NCBI GenBank assembly: GCA_036426205.1
Contig: CM071569.1
Location: 285,194,418 to 285,258,417, forward strand
Direction: 5' to 3'
DNA length: 64,000 bases
DNA from: Ascaphus truei
Taxonomy: Eukaryota; Chordata; Amphibia; Anura; Ascaphidae
Part shown: one piece after another, positions 1 through 11,540 of the stretch
Layout of the letters: the number at the start of each line of letters is the position of its first letter
How positions within the stretch are numbered: position 1 is the stretch's first letter
Translations under genes and position numbers: made by a program
Notes under the pieces: generated by a model
Seen by the model: only the letters and a program-made list of their open reading frames with translations
Told to the model about the DNA's origin: nothing
Database searches by the model: none

Positions 1-1236
1 GAGAGAGAGATGCTGCAGGACATTGCCTGACTGTCAGTACAGTGTGTATCTGAAAGAGTATCTGACTCCATAGCAGAGACTGTTGCAAAGGATCATCTGG
101 CTGGGGATCCCTCCCCTGGGGAGTCAGACGGTGTACTCATTCCCGCAAGGAGCAGCGCGGTGTGCCGTGGGATCACAGTGCGGAGTTGCTAATTACAAAG
201 GATTATCCTGATCAGGACTATGATCAGGGAGGTAGTATATTAAGTGCACCAACGGGCCCCAACACAGGGAAGCGCTATCCCTCACACTCACATTAACTTT
301 ATAGCTGGTGGACACTTAGAGGTTAAGTGTCATGGAACAGGTATACCCCTGTCTGCACTTCTGTTTCACCCCCCCCCCCCTTTCCTCGCAGCTCTGCTTG
401 TCAGCTTATTAGTGCCAGCTGTATGTGTTTGGTTCTGCACACAAACACAGTGCTTGTGTGATAAACACAGTGCCATTTCCCCTCTCCCAGCAGCTTTTCC
501 CCTCACCCAGCAGCTTGCTGTATTAAAGATGCAACATTATTGCTACATGTTGTAGCTTCCCCAGACACTCCTGTGAGTTGCCATAGCAGCCCCAGCCTTT
601 CTCTCAAATGGGCTAGTCTGCTTTCTCCCCCTCTGCTCTGCCTACAGATGGTCTGTCCCCAGACTATCTTACTACCCAGCATACATTGCTTCTTCCTTTC
701 CACCATTCCTCTGGACTCGTGAGTACCTGGCTGTAACCCCTGTAATGGTGCTGCAGGATTATCTTTTCACCTCCCTTTACTACTGAGCACACACAGAGAT
801 TTAGACCTACACCTCTACACAAGAGACTGTATTTCCCTGCTTTCTCTAAAATAAAGTAAGAAAAGAAACAGACCTTGTCGTGCTTGGAAAAGAGGGCGAG
901 TTGACACTATCTGAGCTAAGTCATCACCACGTGACCCTCTGGCTTCCAGAATATTAAGTGCCCTGGCACATTGGTACACCAAGGACTAGGGTGATACAAG
1001 GACTAATATGTGAAGTGATGCAATTATTGACATGTGTGTGATGATGTGATGCTATTCATGCAGGGGGATGCCATGATGATTATGTAATGAGAGATATGAA
1101 AGGGTTCTTATTATGATGCTTAGTAAATACTGTTTTATCCAGCTGCGTGTGGTTACTGTATATGTTGGTTCTGGTGAGGGCATACTCCCACCCCGCTGGG
1201 ATCCCTCATCAGTGGAGTGGCGGGGCTGCAGGCTTA
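1..1236 (+). mobile_element. Diverged LTR relic, gypsy family A-like
   Basis: The stretch around 236-250 carries AAGTGCACCAAC. The stretch around 1,160-1,230 carries a GCTGGGATCCCTCATCAG block followed by a GTGG-GGC-GCTGCA pattern. Both are found in the same order in the LTRs at 8,823-11,488 and 60,930-62,149. The middle part, including a C-tract near 369 and an AATAAA near 850, is unlike them and may be a further insertion. No protein could be recognised. The ends are not defined, so this is a tentative call from shared blocks only. Confidence 0.35.
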
Positions 1237-1396
1237 TAATGCTTTGGCCAAAGAATGTGACTAAATGACCCTCACTTGTGAGAAGAAAAACACATAGTAT
1301 TTAACTATAGAATTTGTCAGATTGGATGTAGCATGCAGGTTTTTTTTGTCTTTTGTTGTATACATTAGGTCACTAACCCAGTGACACAAATATACA

Positions 1397-1527
1397 TATG
1401 TATATGTATGTGTGTGTGTATATGTATGTGCGTGTGTATGTGTCTGTGCGTGTGTATGTGTCTGTGCGTGTGTATGTGTCTGTGCGTGTGTATGTGTCTG
1501 TGCGTGTGTATGTGTCTGTGCGTCTTT
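1397..1527. repeat. GT-rich microsatellite/minisatellite
   Basis: Runs of an 18-base unit of the form TGTGCGTGTGTATGTGTC give open frames on both strands, which are repeat artefacts. A degraded version lies at about 2,578-2,706 in the second tandem unit. Confidence 0.85.
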
Positions 1528-1689
1528 CAGGTGATTAGACCTTTTATACACAATGTTTGCGTTTGATGGAATTAAATGTCTGTATATTATTTCAGGGCAA
1601 TGCCTTTTATGAGAGTATAATAAACCTTCTCCTAAACTAAGTGTAACCCTTTGTTATGCCCTCTGAACACAAACGTTATTAAATCACCC

Positions 1690-2200
1690 AAAACTGATTA
1701 CGCACTAAAGTATTACTGCTCCAGCTTCAATACTCAAATGATGCTCAATTGGAGAACATACAGTAATGACCCAACATCTAAAGCCTACAATAATACTCTC
1801 CTCTGATTCAATAGCATCCAATTTAGTCAACGAATCAGTTAAATCTTTTAGATATGACAGAAAACTTGTAAAAAATGTTCTGTCTTACTGCAAATGTTTT
1901 CCAAAAGTGATCCACCCCCGGATGCCATTGGCCTGCCCAGTGGATTCAGTAGGGACTTGTAAATTATTAGTTTTTTTGTGTTTAAAAAGTAGATACGGGA
2001 TCAGAGTTTTGGATATAATGTCACCACCAATTTCTTTGAGGGGTGAAAAATATTTAAAAAAAAAAAAGGAGAAATTCCTAATGGTCTTAGATTTATTTCC
2101 TTGTATAAAATCATTCTTATTCATCACCACAATGTTCCCACTCTTGTCAGAGGGTTTGATGAGAAAAAGTGTCACAAACATGTTCCCTCATCAATCTGAA
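1690..2200 (-). pseudogene. Penelope-like element reverse transcriptase fragment, unit 1
   Basis: Read on the minus strand, this stretch encodes a start-less remnant with the motif LIKPSDKSGNIVVMNK, like the conserved beginning of Penelope-type reverse transcriptases. It is followed, with stops and frame shifts, by a Y-LL-K-HK-like motif, a GQANGIRGW-like stretch and a long helical part ending near EHHLSIEA, in the family's usual order. PLEs copy RNA to DNA and encode reverse transcriptase plus, in most, a GIY-YIG endonuclease; no endonuclease is seen here. In-frame stops (for example near 1,885) and missing termini make it non-functional. The family call rests on motif order; a generic LINE is the main alternative, though its motifs fit less well. 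Confidence 0.5.
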
Positions 2201-2859
2201 ACATCTATAATAAAAGAATAGTCGTTCATGACTCATGTTGACAAATGTGTTAGTGTAGGTGGATAATGAACTTTAATCACTTGGTGAATTTACACATACA
2301 CGTGTATAATATATATATGTGTGTGTGTGCGTGTGTGTGTGTGTGTGAGTGTGTATAGATTGATGAGGGAACATGTTTGTGACACTTTTTCTCATCCCTG
2401 CAGGCATTATAATGCTTGGCCAAAGAATGTGACTAAAGACCCTCACTTGTGAGAAGAAAAACACATAGTATTTAACTATAGAATTTGTCAGATTGATGTA
2501 GCATGCAGGTTTTTTTTGTCTTTTGTTGTATACAATTAGGTCACTAACAGTGACACAAATATACATAGTATATGTAGTGTGGTGGTATGTAATGTGAGTG
2601 GTTGTGTATGTCTGTGTGTATGTGTCTGTGCGTGTGTATGTGTTGTGCGTGTGTATGTGTCTGTGAGTGTGTATGTGTCTGTGCGGTCTGGTATGTGTCT
2701 GTGCGTCTTTCAGGGGATTAGACCTTTTATACACACTGTTTGCGTTGATGGAAAATATGTCTGTATATTATTTAGGGCAATGCCTTTATGAGAGATATAA
2801 ACCTTCTCCAAACAAGTGTAACCCTGTTATGCCCTCTGAACACAAACGTTATTAAATCC

Positions 2860-3370
2860 ACCCAAAACTGATTACGCATAAAGTATTACTGCTCCAGCTT
2901 CAATACTCAAATGATGCTCAATTGGAGAACATACCAGTAATGACCCACATCTAAAGCCTACACAAAATACTCTCCTCTGATTCACATAGCATCAATTTAG
3001 TAACGAATCAGTTAAATCTTTTAGATATGACAGAAGAAACTGTAAAAAATGTTCTGTCTTACTGCAAATGTGTTTCCAAAAGTGATCCACCCGGAATGCC
3101 ATTGGGCCTGCCCAGTGGATTCAGTAGGGACTTGTAAATTATTAGTTTTTTTGTGTTTAAAAGAGATACGGGATCAGAGTTTTGGATATAATGTCACCAC
3201 CACATTTCTTTGATGGGGTGAAAAATATTTAAAAAAAAAAAGGGAGAAATCCTAATGGTCTAGATTTATTCCTTGTATAAAATCATTCTTATTCTCACCA
3301 CAAATGTTCCCACTTGTCAGAGGGTTTATGAGAAAAAAAAAGTGTCACAAAACATGTTCCCTCATCAATT
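2860..3370 (-). pseudogene. Penelope-like element reverse transcriptase fragment, unit 2
   Basis: This is the second copy of the remnant at 1,690-2,200, in the duplicated 1.17-kb unit. It has the same order of motifs but many more one-base gaps, including an A-run lengthened near 3,335, so no frame stays open for more than a few tens of codons. It adds no new domain. The extra damage relative to unit 1 is a reason to suspect sequence quality here. Confidence 0.45.
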
Positions 3371-3487
3371 GAAATATCTAATAAAAGAATAGTCGTCATG
3401 ACTCATGTTGACAAATGTGTTAGTGTAGGTGGATAATGAACTTTAATCACTTGGTGAATTTACACATACACGTGTATAATATAATAG

Positions 3488-3505
3488 GTGTGTGTGTGTG
3501 TGGTT

Positions 3506-3537
<32 letters not shown>

Positions 3538-3550
3538 GTGTGTTGTGTGT

Positions 3551-3589
<39 letters not shown>

Positions 3590-3620
3590 TGTGTATACAC
3601 ACACACACACACACACACAC
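3488..3620. repeat. (TG)n/(CA)n microsatellite with inversion
   Basis: A long TG run switches through GTATACAC into a CA run, giving a self-complementary alternating purine-pyrimidine tract. All open frames here are repeat artefacts. Confidence 0.95.
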
Positions 3621-4112
3621 TGTATATCGCAAAAGGAAATATTACTGTGTGCTCATTGTGATGTCTTAGACAGGTCTGCAACCCAATATAAATAATAATA
3701 TATTATATGGGAGGGTTTTTGTCACTTTTTTTACCCACCATAACCTTAATAATTGTGGTGAATACCTAGTCTAGTCTCAACCAGCATAGCCAGTAACCAA
3801 CCTCACACTGATGATACCCATCAAGGTTGAAACATGTCTGTGAGTGGGTTTACTGGCTTTGCATCTCATACCAGCCTCTGTCTAAAAGCTGTGTTTAAAA
3901 CAGTATGCATTGGCTTGAGGATTTGCTTGTGTAATACGAGCTTGAGACAAAAGGTGGCACTCTGTGCTCATTTGCATGTCATTTCCCAGAATCCCTTGCT
4001 GCAGTGGAAACGCTGTGTGCTGGGCGAAAATGGGGGAGAGACAGGGTTGCAGACCTGTCTAAAACATGCAAACGAACATACAGTAATATTTACAGTTGCT
4101 ATATATATACAC
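3612..4112. repeat. Inverted repeat flanking the hammerhead region
   Basis: The sequence at about 3,612-3,681 is an imperfect reverse complement of about 4,041-4,112; both carry GGGTTGCAGACCTGTCTAA on one strand or the other. The hammerhead motif lies between the arms. This fits a PLE terminal region present in inverted orientation. Confidence 0.6.
3802..3844 (+). ncRNA. Type I hammerhead ribozyme motif, near-canonical
   Basis: All conserved core pieces are present in order. Stem I strand CTCACA (3,802-3,807) is followed by the core CTGATGA (3,808-3,814), a short stem II ACC/GGT with one mismatch at its base, GAAA (3,829-3,832), a minimal stem III closed by C-G, and the cleavage triplet GTC (3,836-3,838). 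TGTGAG (3,839-3,844) then pairs perfectly with the first strand. Very short helix III hammerheads are known from Penelope-like retroelements and retrozymes in amphibians. PLE reverse-transcriptase remnants lie just upstream. Predicted cleavage is after C3838. Activity is inferred. Confidence 0.7.
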
Positions 4113-4889
4113 GTGTGTTTGTGAGTGTGTGTGTGTGTGTGACAGTCATAGACTCTGTATATTAGTGGGAGGTTGCACTATGTCTGCTTTCCAGTATGCG
4201 GGTTGTTAACTCCACTGGTTATAAATCCACAGATGAACCTAATTAATTCAGCTTGCCTGCTTTGAAAAGGGAAGAGGAAAAGCCTCACTGTGCAGTCTCT
4301 CTCAGGAGCTGAGAGGGAGCAGAGGAGAGCTCTGGCAGCCAACTCAGTGGTGAGAGAGTCCAAGGGGGGAGGGGGAAGATAGACAGGGGACCAGGGGAGG
4401 GTGGGGAGAGAGACCAGGGGAGGGGGATAAGAGAGACCAGGGGAGGGGGGAAGTGAGACTAAGGGGAGGGGGTAGAATAGAGACCAGGGGGGGGAGAGAG
4501 AGACCGGGGGGGGGGAGAGAGACCAGGGGGAACCAGTGCAATACAAATTCCCGCTAATACTAAGTGCAACCAGTCAGTTGATCCCAATCAGAAGTTTTTT
4601 CCAGTCATTTGTACACAGCGCAGCGCATGGGAGTGCCGGCAGTTTAACGGAGCCGCTGCCGCATTCACCTGGTGGAAGGAAGATGGCAGACGTTTAGATT
4701 CTTGAAGTCAGAAGGAACGGAGGCATCGTATCAGAATTATAAGGAATGTAACAAAAATTGCAATCAAATGAGCAAAAATTAATAATGAAAAAAGAATCAA
4801 TTGCAATAGTAGTGGTGCAGGAGGAAGCCACAACCTCTATATTAATGAACAATTGGTTATCTAATTAAGAAGTTCATAAGAAGCTTGAT
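4113..4889. other. No gene; purine-rich repeat
   Basis: About 4,360-4,535 is a degenerate minisatellite of GAGAGACCAGGGGAGGGGG-like units, G/A-rich on the plus strand. The rest (to 4,889) shows no recognisable gene or transposon. Confidence 0.6.
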
Positions 4890-6608
4890 AAAATGTAAGT
4901 AAATAAGGCACCTGGCCCCGATGGCATACTGTATATCCAAGAGTTCTTAAGGAGTTAAGTTCAGTAATAGCCAAACCATTAAATTTAATATTCAAGGATT
5001 CCAATTCCACAGGCTCAGTATCACAAGATTGGCGTAAAGCAGATGTGGTGCCTATACTTAAAAAGGGATCTAGATCACAACCGGGAAATTACAGACCTGT
5101 AAGCCTGACATCAATAGTGGGGAAGCTACTTGAAGGTTTAATACAGGATAATATTCAGGAATACTGAATAGAAAACAAATTTATAAGTAATAGCATGGAT
5201 TTATGTCGTGCCAAACTAACCTTATTAGTTTCTTTGAGGAGGTGAGTAGGAATTTAGACCAGTGTAATGCAGTTGATGTGGTCTACTTAGATTTTGCAAA
5301 GGCTTTTGATACGGTTCCACACGAGGTTGGTGTACAAAATGAAGGAAATTGGACTCTGTAAAAATATTTGCACCTGGATTGAAAACTGGTTAAAGGACAG
5401 ACAACAGAGGGTTGTCATAAATGGAACTTTTTCAGGTTGGGCTAAAGTTGTGAGTGGAGTACCTCAGGGATCAGTACTGGGACCCCTGCTTTTTAACTTG
5501 TTTATTAATGATCTTGAGGTTGGGATCGAGAGCAAAGTCTCCATCTTTGCTGATGATACTAAATTGTGTAAGGTAATAGAATCAGAGCAGGATGTAATTT
5601 CTCTCCAGAAGGACTTGGAGAGACTGGAAACTTGGGCAGGCAAATGGCAGATGAGTTTTAATACAGATAAATGTAAGGTTATGCATTTGGGAAACAAGAA
5701 AAAACAGGCGACTTACAAATAAAATGGGGATAAATTGGGGGAATCCTTGATGGAGAAGGATTTAGGAGTGCTTTAAGACAGCAAGCTTAGCAATAGTGCC
5801 CAAAGGCATGCAGTAGCTGCAAATGCAAACAAGATCTTATCTTGCATTAAACGGGAAATGGATGGCAGGGAAGTAAACATAATTATGCCCCTTTATAAAG
5901 CCGTAAGACAACACCTTGAATATGGGGTACAATTTTGGGCACCACTCAAAGACATTATGGAACATGAGAGTGCAGAGAAGAGCCATCAAATTAATAAAGG
6001 GGATGGAAAATCTGATTTATGAGGACATGCTAGCTAAATTGGCTTTGTTTACATTAGTAAAGAGGCATCTAAGATGGGATATGATAAATTTAACTATATA
6101 CAAATATATTCGGAGATTATACAAGGCGCTTTCAAAATAACTATTCATCTCCAGGGCAGTACAAACGACACAGGGTCATCCCTTAAGGTTGGAGGAAAGG
6201 AGATTTCACCAGCAACAAAGGAAAGGTTTCTTTACAGTAAAGGCAGTTACAATGTGGAATTCATTACCCTGGAGACTGTGATGGCAGATACAATAGCTAT
6301 GTTCAAAAAATGTTTAGAAAGGAAAGGTATAAAGGGATACCTGTATACCAAATAAGTAAACATGGGAAGGATGTTGATCCAGGGAGTAATCTGATTGCCA
6401 ATTCTTGGAGTCAGGAAGGAATGTATTTTTCCCCTTATGAGATATCATTGGATAATGTGTCACTCAGGTTTTTGTGTTTGCCTTCCTCTGGATCAATATA
6501 CTGTAAGTACGGATATAGGATAAAGTATCTGTCGTCTAAATTTAGCATAGGTTGAACTTGATGGACAAATGTCTTTTTTCAACCTCATCTACTATGTAAC
6601 TATGTAAT
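4890..6608 (+). pseudogene. CR1-like LINE, 5'-truncated copy 1
   Basis: This is a non-LTR retrotransposon remnant. Reverse-transcriptase blocks occur in order: APGPDG (near 4,910), YRPVSLTSIVGKLLEG (near 5,093), an AFDTVPH-like block (near 5,300), [15 protein letters not shown] (near 5,450) and the catalytic FADDTKL (near 5,550). An open part of 142 codons spans 5,294-5,722; elsewhere stops and frame shifts break it. The 3' end reads TTGAACTTGATGGAC and then CAACCTCATCTACTATGTAA, followed by a short ATGTAAT-type tail, as in amphibian CR1/L2-type elements. The second copy at 56,835-59,488 supports the limits. The endonuclease domain is missing (5' truncation). Confidence 0.85.
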
Positions 6609-7885
6609 ATATATGCACACATCTTCATCAGGGATACATTTACTGTGACCATACAGTGCTATTTCTACCCACATTGTAGCATAATAGTACTGAGGGGTCT
6701 GAAGAAACGCCTACTAATACAGGTGGCGGAGTCAGGAACAACGCAGAGAGGAGGGCAAAGTAATGTCAATATTTCAAAACCCTGTGTTGTTAGTGAAGAC
6801 CGACCACAATATCGGAAGATCCAAGATGCATCAGTAGAAGATCCATGAGCCATGTCTGGCCAATAAACTAATAGACCTCTAGGACCATGACAGGGCAAGG
6901 TTTTGCATGTAATGAGTTGTGGTGATTCAAAAGAGGGGTAAAAGGACATATGCCTTAAAGAAGAAGGTTAGATCTTCCCATGGGATAGAGGCGATGTGAC
7001 CTCTTTAGCATATACAGAGGTCACCAGGACAGAGTAAGTAAATATACATTTCCCTTTAATGAAAACTGAATCTTTCAGTATTAAATAATGCTGAAATTAT
7101 GCATTATTTAAGACTGCATAATACACAAGGAGGACAAAGCACGCATGCCCGAAGCAGTAGGATAAAGATCCTTTCAAATTCAACCATGACAACAAAGGGG
7201 TTCCATACACCGCGTACAAACATTTCCAGTTAATGAAGATTTGACCACTTGAAAAATATATTAATTTCCTTTAAGCATTCAAGACAGTAACAAGGTTATT
7301 ACTCACTGTTGAGGGCAAGCATATTTACAAAGGGTGTGCATGTCCATCATGTCTCCATACAGCACATCAGTCTTCACTATTGTGTGTTGAGATATGCTTC
7401 TGTGAAAAGCTTTCATAACTCACGGACGCACTAAATGTACATTCAAACGCTTAATGCGCCAGTCATGTTCCGAGATTAGGCGCGCGCCCTTTACAATAGA
7501 TGCCATCTTCTCTGTCCTTTTGCTCTTCACTTCTGATCACTGATCTTTGCTTCTGAGGCCAATGGTACCCAGCCTTCATGTTCCTGACTATTTACATGAA
7601 AAAGCAGGTATATAACCTGACAAATACACACGTGAAAACAGATACTCTCGCCGTGTGAGATGCTGACGGTAGAACAGCAAATTATATTGTGGTATACGGC
7701 CGGTCATCGCTAATCCGACGTAATGCGTCCTGCAAACCGCTGTTTGATAACGGACCGTCGGATTGCGGGTCCATGTTAATCGGCGGCAGTGACCATCGGA
7801 TAAGCGGGTCCGGCGTCAGATAATGCGTCCGGCGGACTGTATTATCGGCGCCGGATACAGAAAGCGGACCGTCGGGTATGATAAG
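6609..7885. other. No recognisable feature
   Basis: I see no gene, transposon end or repeat in this stretch. Short open frames (for example 6,645-6,848) have no recognisable motif. Confidence 0.5.
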
Positions 7886-8056
7886 GGGTAAGATACTGTG
7901 TAGGGGGTATGACACGGAGTATGGGGTGTGACACGGAGTAGGGGGTGTGACACAGAGTAGGGGGTGTGACACAGAGTAGGGGGTGTGACACGGAGTAGGG
8001 GGTGTGACACGGAGTAGGGGGTGTGACACGGAGTAGGGGGTGTGACACGGAGTAGG
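7886..8056. repeat. Minisatellite, 18-19-base unit
   Basis: About nine copies of GGGGTGTGACACGGAGTA with small length changes. Open frames on the minus strand are made by the repeat. Confidence 0.95.
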
Positions 8057-8057
8057 G

Positions 8058-8822
8058 AGTATCCGGGACAGGGTCACACAGTCCTGGGTGTATATGTAAT
8101 GCACGGTGACCTCCTGACTGCAGAGTATCCGGGACAGGCTCACACAGTCCTGGGTGTATATGTAATGTACGGTGACCTCCTGACTGCAGAGTATCAGGGA
8201 CAGGCTCACACAGTCCTGGGTGTATATGTAATGTTCAGTAACCTCCATACTGCAGAGTATCTGGGACAGGATCACACAGTCCTGGGTGTATATGTAATGC
8301 ACAGTGACCTCCTGACTGCAGAGTATCCGGGACAGGATCACACAGTCCTGGGTGTATATGTAATGTTCAGTAACCTCCATACTGCAGAGTATCCGGGACA
8401 GGCTCACACAGTCCTGGGTGTATATGTAATGTACGGTGACCTACTGACTGCAGAGTCTCCGGGACAGGCTCACACAGTCCTGGGTGTATATGTAATGTAC
8501 AGTGACCTCCTGACTGCAGAGTATCTGGGACAGGATCACACAGTCCTGGGTGTATATGTAATGTACGGTGACCTCCTGACTGCAGAGTATCTGGGACAGG
8601 ATCAGCCAGTCCTGGGTGTATATGTAATGTACGGTGACCTCCTGACTGCCGAGTATCTGGGACAGGATCACACAGTCCTGGGTGTATATGTAATGTTCAG
8701 TAACCTCCTGACTGCAGAGTATCTGGTACAGGCTCACACAGTGCTGGGTGTATATGTAATGTACGGTGACCTCTTTACTGCAGAGTATCTGGGACAGGCT
8801 CACACAGTCCTGGGTGTATATG
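8058..8822. repeat. Minisatellite, 66-base unit
   Basis: About 11.6 copies of a 66-base unit that contains CAGAGTATCCGGGACAGG and CAGTCCTGGGTGTATATG. Because 66 is divisible by three, both strands stay open (261 codons plus, 241 and 120 codons minus), but the proteins are only 22-residue repeats. The same unit recurs at 25,350-25,475 and 29,830-29,960. The LTR at 8,823 is inserted in its last copy. Confidence 0.95.
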
Positions 8823-11488
8823 TGTAGCCAGGTGCCCCGTTGTTGCGCCTCTCCCCTCTTACCTTCGCTGCTGCAGGGGTTAGTGTGGGGGGCGACAGGT
8901 TCGCCAGAATCTCCGGCGGCCCACTCTGCAGGGCGCCGCCATCTTGGGCCAGGTTGCGCAGGCGCCAGGATTCGCGGTGGTCAGTATGAGGGTTGCGCAT
9001 GCACAGTGCACAGCGCACATGCGGCTTCCCATAGACGAAGGTTCCGCGGGGACTACAATCCCCATAGTGCATAGGGGCGACAGACCATGTGACGCCAGGG
9101 AGCCTATTGCGCGGCTAGGTCTCCTAAACAGGAGATAGGGAGTTCACGCGCTGGAAGAGGAGGAGTCAGTCGGAGCTGGAGTAAGATAGGGGTAAGAGGT
9201 GTGTGTGCAGGGGTCTGTGACCCTGTGCACTAGGCCAGGTTTCCCCTAGGCCCCAGCTAGGCCCCGACTCCCAGTATTAGTTTGTGACAGCTACAGGGAC
9301 AGGCCCTTAGATAGGAACCTTGCTCCTTAGCTATTATAAGTCAGGGACACAGTGCTACTCTGCATGATCCTGACACTGCGGTCTGGGACCAGACTACTGA
9401 GCTGAAGCAGAGACTATCCTCATGTGGGACACTCCAGCGGGATACCACCCCACGCGGAGGAGGACGCACCGTGGAGGATATCGCTGGATCGCTAGGGTGA
9501 CCAGATTTTGAAAATGAAAAACGGGGACACAAACAAAATTATTAATACAACAAATTACACTATTAAAAAATGAATATTATAATGATATGTATCTAATAGT
9601 GTCACCATTGATGCTGTATTATTCATTCTAACTCTTACCATTCTCTCTCTACCTTCTTCCCCATTCCATCTATCCCTCCCCCCCCCCCTTTTCTCTCCCC
9701 CCCCCCCCCCCTCCTCCCCCCCGTCCCCATCCCCCCCCCTCTTCCCCCCCCCAGCCCCCCATTCTCTCTCCAGCCCCCCATTCTCTCCAGCCCCCCATTC
9801 TCTCTCCCTCCGCTCGTACATTCTCTCTCTTAATCCCCTCCTCTATTCTCTCCTCCGTCCATTCTCTATTCTTTCCTCCGTCCATTCTCTCTCCACCCTC
9901 CTCCATTCTCTCTACCCCCATTCTCTCTCTGACCTGCACAGACACACCGCCACTGACCTGTGCAGACACTCACACAGGCACAGATCTGCACACAGACCCT
10001 GACCCTGCACAGACACAGACCCGCACAGCAACTGACACAGACCCTGACCTTGCACAGACACTGCCCCTGCACAGACCCAGACCCTGCACAGACACACACT
10101 AACCCTGCCCAGACACACACTGACACACTGGCCCTGCACTGAGACACTGACCCTGCACTGACACACTGACACTGACCCTGCCCAGACAAACACTGACCCT
10201 GCACAGACACACACTGACCCTGATACACTGACCCTACACAGACACACTCTGACCCTGACACACTGACCCTGACACACTGACCCTGCACAGACAAACACTG
10301 ACCCTGCACAGACACACACTGACCCTACACAGACACACTCTGACCCTGCACAGACACACACTGACCCTGACACACTGACCCTGCACAGACACACACTGAC
10401 ACTGACACACTGACCCTGCACAGACACACACTAACACACTGACCCTGCACAGACACACACTGACACACTGACCCTGCACTGAGACACTGACATTGACCTT
10501 GCACTTAGACACTGACCCTGCACATACACACACTGACCCTGCACATACACACACTGACCCTGACCAGACACACACTGACCCTGCACTGACACCAGCTCTG
10601 AGGAGCAGCTGCAGGGGGGGTGTCCTACCTTTCACTGTGGAGCTTGGTTGGGGGGGGAAGCCACCTCACTTCCGGTTCTCACTGCTAAAGCTCCGCTGTC
10701 ACTTACCCCGCCCCCACCCTCTGCAGCTAACCCCGCCCCCACCCTCTGCAGCTAACCCCGCCCCCACCCTCTGCAGCTAACCCCGCCCCCACCCTCTGCA
10801 GCTGCAGTAAGACCGGCCTCTGCTCTCCTCCTTGCCTGCATTCTTGCTCTCTGCTGCCCCCACCTTCTCTGGTCAAAGCCGGGACAGCCACAAAAAAACA
10901 GGACATTTTAAAGTATTTTGGGCTGCCGGGACAGACCTTAAAAAAACTGGACTGTCCTGGCAAAATCGGGACCTCTGGTCACCCTATGAATCGCGGATAC
11001 CTTCTCATCCTTGTCGGCGTGCCTGGGTGCTGGAGCGCCCGGCAGGTAACCATACAGAAAGTGCACCAACTCTACTACACCCAATTTAGTGGGCCGCACG
11101 GTCACACACTGGGGGTTTGGGGTATGGACATTGTGAGATATTGAGGAACTGGGTTTCTCAGGACACAGTGTGGGTTACACGGTTGTGGGAACAGCCGTGC
11201 GTGGCGTATGGGTAGTTGTATTATTAGTCACATAGAGTATAAGAGTTATTAGAGGATAAGATATATGTGTGCCGGTAAAGGCCTTTCTATTTTACTGTGT
11301 GTGTTTATTGTTTGAGTCCTGCGAGGGGCTCCTCCCACTACGTTGGGATCCCTCTCAGGTGGAGGCGCTGCACCGAAGGTATAAGTATATTGCTCCAGGC
11401 TCCCCGTGGTGGAGACTTAGGCCCCTGCGAGCCAACAGGTTAAGGGCAGCACCAGTAGCCATCTTGTTTAAAGGGAAACAGGGCTACA
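8823..11488 (+). mobile_element. Gypsy-type LTR (family A), split by a hAT element
   Basis: The LTR starts TGTAGCC and ends GGGCTACA, short inverted ends that are usual for LTRs. It is followed two bases later by a TGG-starting primer-binding site and a gag start, so this is a 5' LTR. Without the hAT insertion (9,493-10,986) it is about 1.16 kb. GC-rich blocks, a GCGCATGC-like motif near 8,995 and a CGGCAGGTAAC block near 11,040 recur in the LTRs at 45,545-46,690 and 60,930-62,149. It sits inside the 66-base minisatellite. No matching 3' LTR is seen, so the element is truncated. Confidence 0.75.
9493..10986. mobile_element. Non-autonomous hAT element with internal minisatellites
   Basis: The ends are TAGGGTGACCAGA and its reverse complement TCTGGTCACCCTA. 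Near-identical 8-base flanks, TGGATCGC (9,485-9,492) and TGAATCGC (10,987-10,994), fit hAT target-site duplication, and the interrupted LTR continues across. There is no transposase. The interior is a C/T-rich tract (about 9,660-9,950), a TGACCCTGCACAGACACACAC-like minisatellite (about 9,930-10,590) and about four copies of a 25-base CCGCCCCCACCCTCTGCAGC unit (10,705-10,804). Long open frames inside are repeat artefacts. Confidence 0.8.
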
Positions 11489-11490
11489 TT

Positions 11491-11508
11491 TGGAGGCGCT
11501 GCTGAGAT
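11491..11508 (+). promoter_or_regulatory. Primer-binding site of family A LTR element
   Basis: TGGAGGCGCTGCTGAGAT starts two bases after the LTR end. The same site (TGGTGGCGCTGCTGAG) follows the LTR that ends at 62,149. It fits pairing with a tRNA 3' end ending in CCA; the tRNA is not identified. Confidence 0.65.
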
Positions 11509-11540
11509 TCAAACCTGGGGTGCCCGAACTCAGTGAAATC

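Larger units (their letters stand above)
1238..3600. repeat. 1.17-kb direct tandem duplication
   Basis: The sequence from about 1,238 (ATAATGCTTTGGCC) repeats from about 2,408 with a period near 1,170 bases. Each unit has a GT-rich microsatellite, PLE reverse-transcriptase remnants on the minus strand, and a terminal TG run. The second unit differs from the first mostly by one-base deletions and insertions. Unit 1 ends with an inverted copy (about 2,361-2,398) of its own segment at 2,157-2,195. The duplication may be real or may come from imperfect assembly of a repeat. Confidence 0.85.

Noticed and set aside
8058..8822. Possible CRISPR-like array
   Set aside because: Repeats are contiguous with no unique spacers, and the setting is a vertebrate genome.
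8042..8827. 261-codon open frame
   Set aside because: It is only a 22-residue repeat made by the 66-base minisatellite, and the opposite strand is equally open.
9866..10635. Long Cys/Val/Ser-rich minus-strand frames
   Set aside because: They are products of the CTGACCCTGCACAGACACACA-type minisatellite inside the hAT element.
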